Shown here: positions 19,578 through 25,719 of the stretch, in pieces
How positions within the stretch are numbered: the first letter of the stretch is position 1
How the letters are laid out: each line of letters begins with the position of its first letter
Assembly (NCBI GenBank): GCA_900660155.1
Contig: CABFPE010001652.1
Location: forward strand, 1-25,719
DNA length: 25,719 bases
Source of the DNA: Hofstenia miamia
Lineage: Eukaryota > Xenacoelomorpha > Acoela > Hofsteniidae
Reading direction: 5' to 3'
Notes under the pieces: model-generated
Told to the model about the DNA's origin: nothing
Databases searched by the model: none
The model's input: only the letters and a program-made list of their open reading frames with translations
Position numbers and translations under genes: made by a program

Positions 19578-19949
19578 TCATAAAAATAGTATGCAACAGA
19601 TGATATTCTGTTTACTACACAAACAATGTAATGTCACCTTTTTCACGGTATGACTAAAAATCAATCGAAATAACTTCAATTTTTTCAATGATTTTGATAT
19701 TTTTCGATTTCTAGTTCTGAATCGATTGAAAATTTCCATCTTAGAAAAAACTATCCTTCCCAGCAAATGATAAATTTTATTAAATACATTAAAAGAAGTG
19801 ATAAAATTTTCATGAAATGAAGAAATTTCGTCTACTGATATGTATCCGTGTATCTTTGAAATTTTGGCGTCGATCAAATCAAAGCCTGGTAGAGGGGTGG
19901 TGGCTACGTGGGATAAAGCGGGAAACAGGTTCCAGTTAAAAGAAAATTT
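19578..19949 (-). CDS. Uncertain minus-strand open frame of 123 codons
   Basis: This is one of the longest uninterrupted frames outside the LINE. It follows an acceptor-like CTTTTAG, 50 nt downstream of the strong donor at 19999 (GAG/GTAAGT). It reads KFSFNWNLFPALSHVATTP, LPGFDLIDAKISKIHGYIS, then Lys/Phe-rich sequence ending CSKQNIICCILFL. The first ATG is only in the middle (MEIFNRFRTRNRK). No domain is recognised, and the second half has the composition of translated AT-rich DNA. The first 30 codons coincide with a GC-richer, transposon-like patch. It may be chance. Confidence 0.15.
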   Translation of the reverse strand, partial: KFSFNWNLFPALSHVATTPLPGFDLIDAKISKIHGYISVDEISSFHENFITSFNVFNKIYHLLGRIVFSKMEIFNRFRTRNRKISKSLKKLKLFRLIFSHTVKKVTLHCLCSKQNIICCILFL

Positions 19950-19999
19950 CTAAAAGTATATTAAAGACTAGTCATTTAAAGCAAATATTCATAACTTAC

Positions 20000-20096
20000 C
20001 TCAAACTGCTCGGTTGTTTAAAATTATATACTAACTAAATCTGTAGATTGCATATCATCACACCCACACATTAAGCGAATGCTTTACTACATTGTT
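20000..20096 (-). other. Candidate non-coding 5' exon ending in a strong splice donor
   Basis: On the minus strand TTTGAG/GTAAGT (exon ends at 20000, intron starts at 19999) is a near-perfect 5' splice site. It lies about 100 nt downstream of the X-box and CCAAT box. No ATG with a useful open frame lies between, so the exon would be 5'UTR. Coding would then start further on, for example at the ATG in the exon at 16447-16567. The exon start is unknown. Confidence 0.3.
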
Positions 20097-20121
20097 ATTG
20101 GGGCTCTGTTTCCATGGCAAC
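20097..20121 (-). promoter_or_regulatory. RFX X-box with adjacent CCAAT (Y-box)
   Basis: GTTTCCATGGCAAC (20108-20121), or GTTGCCATGGAAAC on the minus strand, fits the full 14-bp RFX consensus GTTNCCATGGNAAC. This stringent form is expected far less than once in 25 kb by chance. An ATTGG (CCAAT on the minus strand) sits at 20097-20101. RFX factors bind X-boxes in promoters of ciliary genes in animals, and RFX plus NF-Y sites are often paired. The minus-strand donor at 20000 suggests transcription to the left. Binding and direction are inferred. Confidence 0.6.
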
Positions 20122-20245
20122 CTGTGGAAATTATATATTAATTGCAAACCTCGCTGTGGAAATTGAACTGGAATGTGGTTTTAATAGTGCATTTGTTTCT
20201 CGCCTGGCTAATTTATCTTTAGTATATGCAGTGATCCAAGTTTAG
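20114..20245 (+). CDS. Small open frame of 43 codons within the promoter-like patch
   Basis: The ATG inside the X-box (CCATGG) opens a frame reading MATCGNYILIANLAVEIELE, then CGFNSAFVSRLANLS, ending at TAG 20243-20245. The residue mix is unusually protein-like for this DNA. The length is well within chance and the patch is simply less AT-rich. I list it only because it starts in the X-box and has no other explanation. Confidence 0.12.
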   Translation: MATCGNYILIANLAVEIELECGFNSAFVSRLANLSLVYAVIQV

Positions 20246-20660
20246 AATAATGATTGGTTAAAAACTGTCACATTTTGGTAGTATCGCACGTCTAACAACC
20301 TGAGACTGAGAGAATTAGCGATGTAACGATCATCACGTCACTAATTATCTCGAGGGGCAAGAGTTGCAATGCTTTCAAATGTGACTGATCAATTTTTAGC
20401 CTATCACTATTGCAAGCATGGGCGAGGGCGGATACAGGGGGTTCAAAGATCTGGTATTTGTTAAATGTATTTCTTTGATCTTTTACGCTCTAGATCCTGA
20501 GATAATATTTCAATGAAAATACGAATATTTAGTTTTCAAGAATTTCCCCACGACAATATATATTCTAAAATTTGCTTTGAATCACAGACCCAGTAAAACC
20601 AAAGCAAGCGAAATGTTAGCGAACATTGTATGTGCTACGTTCGCGAAAAATAGGCCTAAT
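20246..20660. other. CpG-containing promoter-like patch
   Basis: CpG dinucleotides cluster here compared with neighbouring kilobases (ATCGCACGTC, TTAGCGATGTAACG, CACGTCA, CTCGAGG, GGGCGAGGGCGG, GTTCGCGA). TCACGTCA at 20333-20340 is one mismatch from a CRE site. GGGCGAGGGCGGATACAGGG at about 20419 resembles a transposon-derived word seen in many animals. A small inverted repeat AATGTT/AACATT lies at 20612-20627. Confidence 0.3.
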
Positions 20661-23600
20661 TTGACCAATGAAAATTAGCAAATTGTTAACTATAAAAAAG
20701 AGATTTATCGCTAGAATTTAGCTAACAGAACGCTCATAATTCACAATTAATAAAACATTAAAAACAGCTAATGCTGCAAAATAAATAATATCAAATTTCT
20801 GGTTTTCATCACTTAATATGTGCATTAGTTGAAATATATTGCTATTTTTCCAAAGCTTGTATCCATATTGTCATGTATCTTCACTAGAAAACAAAATAAT
20901 AAATCAAAAGTATAATCAATTAATATTTTTCAAATATTGCTTAAAGAAATCATAATTGTTTTTAAAAAACGTCTGTTGCCTTTTTCTATTGAACTCTTTT
21001 ATGCGTGCTTCGCCAATTTATTTAATCGAATAGCATCTAAAATAATGCATATTAAAACTCAAGCAAAGCTTATTTTTATATATATATATATACCCTATCA
21101 ATTGACTAGCATGACTATCATATTTCACTAAATCCATTTAGACAGCACAGGTGCTTGTAAATTTGAATTTCTAATAATTCTTATAGTACCTTTGTCAAAT
21201 AAAAAAATATAATGGCATTAATAAAAATTAATAAAGTTTATAAAGTTGTAATAAGCAATCAAAAAAATTATTCTAAATACTAAAATTAGTCACAAAAAGT
21301 TTACTCCGAAAAAAATCCAATGAATAATATCACGGATTTTTAATAATTTCACATTTTTGTCATATCAGAAGCTAATTGTTTAAGTTCAAATCCCAACATT
21401 TTCTAATATTTTGGAATAGTATTCCTAAATTTGGCAACAATGTACCATTATTGGAATGAGCTTGTGGACGAAATTTCAGGGTCACAAATTTAGCACATCT
21501 AAAAGTAGAGAAAATGATCAACGATAAATTTATGGCGAGAGCATATACAAGAATGTAACTTTACAAGATCTCTCAAATTTAAAATAGCAAAGTAAATACC
21601 GGTGAAAATATGTAGAAAAATGGAATCTTTAAATTGGATTTTTTCTGTTTTGCCCCCAGATCCAAAACAAAATTCGCATGCAAAATCTTGGGTGAGGAAC
21701 ACACTCACACTCATGGTCCTTCAACAATTATTGCAAATGTCTTCACCACCTTCGAATGAAAGCTTTTTAGCCTAAAAATACGTAATCTGAAAACTTAATA
21801 AACTGAAAGTATATAAACCTTCAATAATAAACACTTTTGATTTAGAATTAATATTTTATAAAAAAATTGAATTATGAAATGTGAGTAAAGATCTATTTAC
21901 AAGGAAATTTGATAGTTCTTTATTCGACTGAGCAGGAAATCACTGATTTGTTATCCAAAAAGCACCCTTTGGAAAAAGACGATTCGCCAATTCTCTGTAA
22001 AATGATATTCTGTTTTTTTATTTCCAGCAATTACTCCTTTCTAAAAAAAATGATTAACTAAAACGTACAAAAAATTCCTAATTCCTCGACACATTTCAGT
22101 CGAAATTATTTCGTCTTTAATGGATGATGTCACTATCAAATTAAAGCAGCTGAACTAGTTGAAACTGGAAGAGATTCGTTTAAAGACTCTGACACCAAAG
22201 TATAAAATTTTCTTAAAAACATGTGTAAAAATATTTCAAAATGCAAAAATATTTACAATATTGCGTTTTAAGTTTCTTAATAAACATTGGTTGGAATTTT
22301 TATTATTTATTGCTAAAATTAACATATCAACGATATTTAGCACTAGTTTTTCGATTAACCATATTTTGAAACACCACATTTTTTGGACAATGCAGTTGCC
22401 CAGAAATTAGGATTTCTATAGTACAAAATCTAAATGATTTTTGGACAACAACTATATAAGGAAAATATCAAGACAAAAAACATATGTAACGATGTTGTTG
22501 GAAGAAGTCAACATATGGGCGATAATGATTCTATCTAAATGGTTATTGATTAATGAGTGGTCAAAACTAAATCATGATCAGACAGACAACGTATTGCTAG
22601 TGAAACTAAAAGATAGTTGTGATAAATTCTGTCATGAAGCTTTTGAAATGCATATAGGCCATGTAAAGCAGAATAAGACGGTATTCTGTGGATTTAAAGA
22701 AATGAGCATTTGATAAATCATATAAACTCGCAAGTTATGCAATTGTTTGATTCCAAAAATATTGAGAAATTTCTTGTATTTGTTGAGGAGGCGGGCGATA
22801 TGCAGTGCAACCTATATAACATTATTCAATATAAACAACCTAACTTAAAAATGAAATTTAACAATATTCCAGATTTTTTTAACTGTACATGAACAGCAAA
22901 TACACTAATCACTAAGGTAACCATTATAAAATTTCCAATTATTAGTTTTAAAAGTTAATTCAAGCGTTTTTTGTTGTTCTATTTCGGTAAAATGAAATTA
23001 TATTTATGTAAAGCAAGGCCGAATCTTGCAAAACAGGTAAGGAACAGGCTGAATGAATTTAGAATTATTATGAATAAGTATTATTTTAGTTTGTTTAGTT
23101 TCATGCAGATTGGAAAGCGTAAAAAAGCGGAAGATAATTTTTAGACCTAATATTATTCAATTAGTATCATGAAAACTAAACTTTTAACCTCGAAAAAGCA
23201 GCTTTTTCATCAAACCAAGGCAGCAAAGATTCATGTAGTCTGAGATGAAACTTGAATTTCAAAATGGAAAAAGTTACATTCTTTCCAAAAAATGGAAGTT
23301 GTCATGCAACAAAACAAATTTTTCTGACATGTGATGATGTAGTCTATTTAATAATTATATATTTTCATTCGCAAGAAGTTGTTCTTCGTTAAAATTAGGG
23401 CAACCAAAAATAATAAAAGACAATTTTTTTCTGTTGTTCTATTTTGTAGCCTGCTTAAAATTTGATGGTCTTCAAACCTGAAGTGCAGTTAAATAGGAAT
23501 ATAAAGTCATAGAAAATCATATTATTGATTTTTGAAAAATAGGATAATTCTGGCTAAAATGTCAACAAAGTAATACGTTGGCATAGTTACATTAAAATTA

Positions 23601-24459
23601 AGAAAAACTTTTAATATTAATGCTGGACAGCTTTAAATGATTTGAACTAAGACAATGATATTCATTCTATGTCAATTAATGTAATCCCCGGTATAACCCT
23701 CGAGAACTTTTATTGCTAACTAAATTTTAACCAGACCCGCCCAAATGGTCAATGCATTTCTGTGACTGGCCATATATGCTGGAAGCTGAAAAAATAACAA
23801 AGGAACTATATACATTATTATTTCATGGATTCTGCAAGGCACATGTGTTGCACAAATTTACCATGCCTATTCAGGCAAAATACATGAGGGTTTACAATCT
23901 AATAGCTTTAATTAAGCTGCTATCATAAAAAGTCAAAGTTGTTCAATGTTTGACAGAGTTGAAATTCCATCAGATGTTATTACACCCATCCTTGATCTTG
24001 GAAATGATACCTGCGAAATAATCGCTATATCAAGTCACGATTAGAAAACATTGGTTTCACTGCTATAATCATTATAGTATAATGGAAGAAAGGGGATGGA
24101 CATTTAAACGGAATTGTACGACAAGTTACGAAATGCCAAAAAAATCTAGCCTATGACAGAAATCTTAACCACAGTAATATTTGGACATTTATGTGCTGTT
24201 ATTATAATTTAGCAAAGTAATTGGTTTGAAAAATTAACTTTTCATTACATAAGTCTTTGAATTTGTTTTATATCTTGTTCTCTGTAATAGAAAAACGTTT
24301 TATATTGCTTAAATTGATCATTTTGAAAAATGGATGGTCATATTTTAGGGCATATTTAAATAATTCGTCATATTTTATCATAAAAATAAGGTCATTAATT
24401 TTGTTTTTTTAAAGTCATATTTCTGTTTGGTGGTTGCCCTAGTAATAATTGAACAATAT
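20661..24459. other. Long AT-rich stretch without a confidently recognised gene
   Basis: Open frames are present but none carries a family signature. Those that read best are 21890-22060 (+, STEQEITDLLSKKHPLEKDD), 22441-22890 (+, two frames, VLLVKLKDSCDKFCHEAFEM and FDSKNIEKFLVFVEEAGDM) and 23731-23928 (+, PKWSMHFCDWPYMLEAEK). These could be one or more decayed mobile-element genes. A (TA)n run lies at about 21077-21092. Confidence 0.4.
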
Positions 24460-24662
24460 ATTATCTGGTATCCGGTAAATTATCTGGTATCCGGCAGTCA
24501 AATTAACGAAATTATCCGGTATATTCAATTCTCTTTCCAGATCCTATTCTTACAAATATCATACATACAGATTAATGTTTTACATTTCTTTCATTTTATA
24601 AGAGCAAATGTACAACAAAATTTAAATATTTTTGCGGTAAAAGCATAAATTTTGCGGTAAAT
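24460..24662. repeat. Short imperfect tandem repeats
   Basis: ATTATCTGGTATCCGG occurs at 24460-24475 and again at 24479-24494 (19-bp period), with a related ATTATCCGGTAT at 24511-24522. A second pair, TTTTGCGGTAAA, occurs near 24630 and 24650. These look like small local duplications beside the piggyBac remnant. Confidence 0.75.
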
Positions 24663-24790
24663 TATTAAATTTCTTTTTCAAAGCAGAAAAAGCCTACGTC
24701 ATTGCAGCATATTATCTTTTGATTATAACAGACTTTATTTGAGTGGGCATAGCATATGCCCGGTTATTTGAGCGCCTGGTGCCCACCCGA

Positions 24791-25028
24791 TTACAGTAAT
24801 GCTCGGTGCCCGCCCTCCCTTCTGCCCGGCGGGCCCCGGCATGCCCGCAAAACACTACTGTCAACTTCAAAACCACGTCCATATTCACCTGTGTATAGTT
24901 CGAAGTTCGAGATGTATGCAGAGTTCAGGTCGCAACATCCATATACATTCATTCGAAATTTTCCAGGTTTTGATAAAATGTAAACTCGAAATGGGCAGTG
25001 ACCTCTAACACTATTAACTCCTGTCCAG
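24791..25028 (-). pseudogene. piggyBac-type transposase fragment
   Basis: On the minus strand one frame from 25006 reads RGHCPFRVYILSKPGKFRM, NVYGCCDLNSAYISNFELY and TGEYGRGFEVDSSVLRAC, then runs GC-rich to TAA at 24791-24793. Just upstream LDRSLIV-like sequence (25011-25028) joins it through a small indel. This is the piggyBac catalytic-core pattern: DExxxPFRGRCPFRxYxPxKPxKxGIK, then D-x-xxxYxxxxxxYTGK, then GxGxxVV. The usual GIK is RMN here and the downstream catalytic part is absent. The plus-strand open frames of 69-75 codons over the same bases are shadows. It probably lies in an intron of the LDLa/Kazal gene or just beyond its end. Confidence 0.7.
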
Positions 25029-25353
25029 CAACATATAAACTAATATTATAGGTATTTCAACTATAATGTCACGAATTTGATTATAATAAGCTGAAAGCAT
25101 CCGTCCAAAAAATCCAAATATGATGTGATAGCTCAAAATATGAACTAATTTTGCTCATAGATGCTTTTAAAATATATATACTTGGTATGCATCGTTCTAT
25201 ACAGTGCTTCAGTGAAAGATTACAGCTAATATTAACTGAACTCAACTCATATTTTGCTTAACGATTATTAAGCATTAAAAAAATTCTCCTCTTCAAAAAT
25301 TTGCTGAATCTATATGAATTTTCTAACTTTTACTGTTAATTTAAAGAACATAC
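25029..25353. other. Intron-like DNA next to the LDLa/Kazal exon
   Basis: On the minus strand this begins with the GTATGT donor at 25348-25353 and is AT-rich without features until the piggyBac remnant. The next exon of the gene was not found in the window. Confidence 0.5.
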
Positions 25354-25719
25354 CCGCAATAGAATTCAGAGCAGTCATAGCATTCTATATCACATGTCAT
25401 TTTTTTCTGACAAGCCGCATATTGAAGCATAAAACAATTACGAAATGGACCAACTTCTTCATTGAATACCACATCACACTTCTTTCTAAATGGAGCACAA
25501 GAGCATGTGGAGTTATCACTGCAAATTGTTTTCTTGCAATCGATTGCAGCACATTTATTGCAATTTTCCTCATCAGTGCCATTTGGGCAGTCAGAATTGC
25601 CATCACAAAAATACTCTATAGGTATGCAAATATGATAGTAATTTAAACACTGAGCAGTTCCAGTTTTACATTCAAAAAACTTCTCATCTGCATCGCCTTT
25701 GCAATCCTTAACATTATCA
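25354..25719 (-). CDS. Exon with LDL-receptor class A and Kazal-like domains (partial gene)
   Basis: The minus strand is open from the window edge to a donor (GCGG/GTATGT). It reads DNVKDCKGDADEKFFECKTG, the tail of one LDLa module. Next is CLNYYHICIPIEYFCDG, NSDCPNGTDEENC, an LDLa module with the calcium-binding acidic DCPNGTDEE block. Then comes a Cys-rich region: CAAIDCKKTICSDNSTCSC, a basic stretch, VGPFRNCFMLQYAACQKK, CDIECYDCSEFYC. The FRNCFMLQYAAC part follows the Kazal YxNxCxLxxAxC pattern, preceded by a follistatin-like segment. Such modules occur in secreted matrix proteins, protease inhibitors and membrane receptors. The exon leaves in phase 2; its 5' end lies beyond the window. 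The dense cysteines and intact frame suggest a living gene. Confidence 0.8.

Noticed and set aside
24756..25008. Two plus-strand frames of 69-75 codons
   Set aside because: They are shadows of the minus-strand piggyBac fragment.
25314..25646. 110-codon plus-strand frame and a 69-codon minus-strand frame
   Set aside because: Both overlap the LDLa/Kazal exon, whose cysteine pattern lies in a different minus-strand frame.
1..25719. Search for CRISPR arrays, rRNA or tRNA genes, hammerhead ribozymes and LTR pairs
   Set aside because: No regularly spaced repeats, recognisable RNA gene motifs or long terminal direct repeats were seen by eye on either strand.

Overview
The window is AT-rich, intron- and transposon-laden DNA from an animal, most likely an invertebrate. 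There are no bacterial-style operons or dense ORFs. What can be recognised is either a short exon with splice signals or a decayed transposon. The species cannot be named from the sequence alone. Most small ORFs in DNA this AT-rich are expected by chance and are left out.

Layout. 1-740: possible 3' end of a plus-strand gene. 741-2900: nothing recognisable. 3306-3395: well-supported last exon of a minus-strand gene. Further candidate exons of that gene lie at 11334-11375 and 16447-16567, with compatible phases, and a promoter-like patch lies at about 20000-20350. The patch carries a near-palindromic RFX X-box, a CCAAT box and a minus-strand splice donor. If these belong together, the gene covers about 17 kb and the large retrotransposon sits antisense in its last intron. 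At the right edge (25354-25719, minus) is a convincing exon with LDL-receptor class A and Kazal-like cysteine patterns, from a secreted or cell-surface protein that continues beyond the window.

The main element is a CR1/L2-type LINE (about 5150-10190, plus). ORF1 carries a decayed SGNH/GDSL esterase domain. ORF1 stop and ORF2 start overlap as ATGA. ORF2 begins with a hydrophobic leader ending in a 2A-like GDVQKNPGP motif, followed by APE endonuclease, reverse transcriptase and the C-terminal domain. It is broken by several frameshifts and by a 0.6-kb tandem duplication inside the endonuclease region. Directly upstream, and in frame with ORF1 except for one stop, are both ends of a Tigger/pogo transposase with the catalytic middle missing.

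Other decayed mobile elements found by reading all frames: a THAP-like zinc finger (about 13073-13270, plus), an antisense LINE reverse transcriptase piece (about 15100-15369, minus), a piggyBac transposase piece (about 24791-25028, minus), fragments of a dispersed repeat starting TTACCTCCG, and a possible DNA-transposon end at 17843. All the transposon genes are visibly broken. No functional RNA gene or CRISPR array was found.
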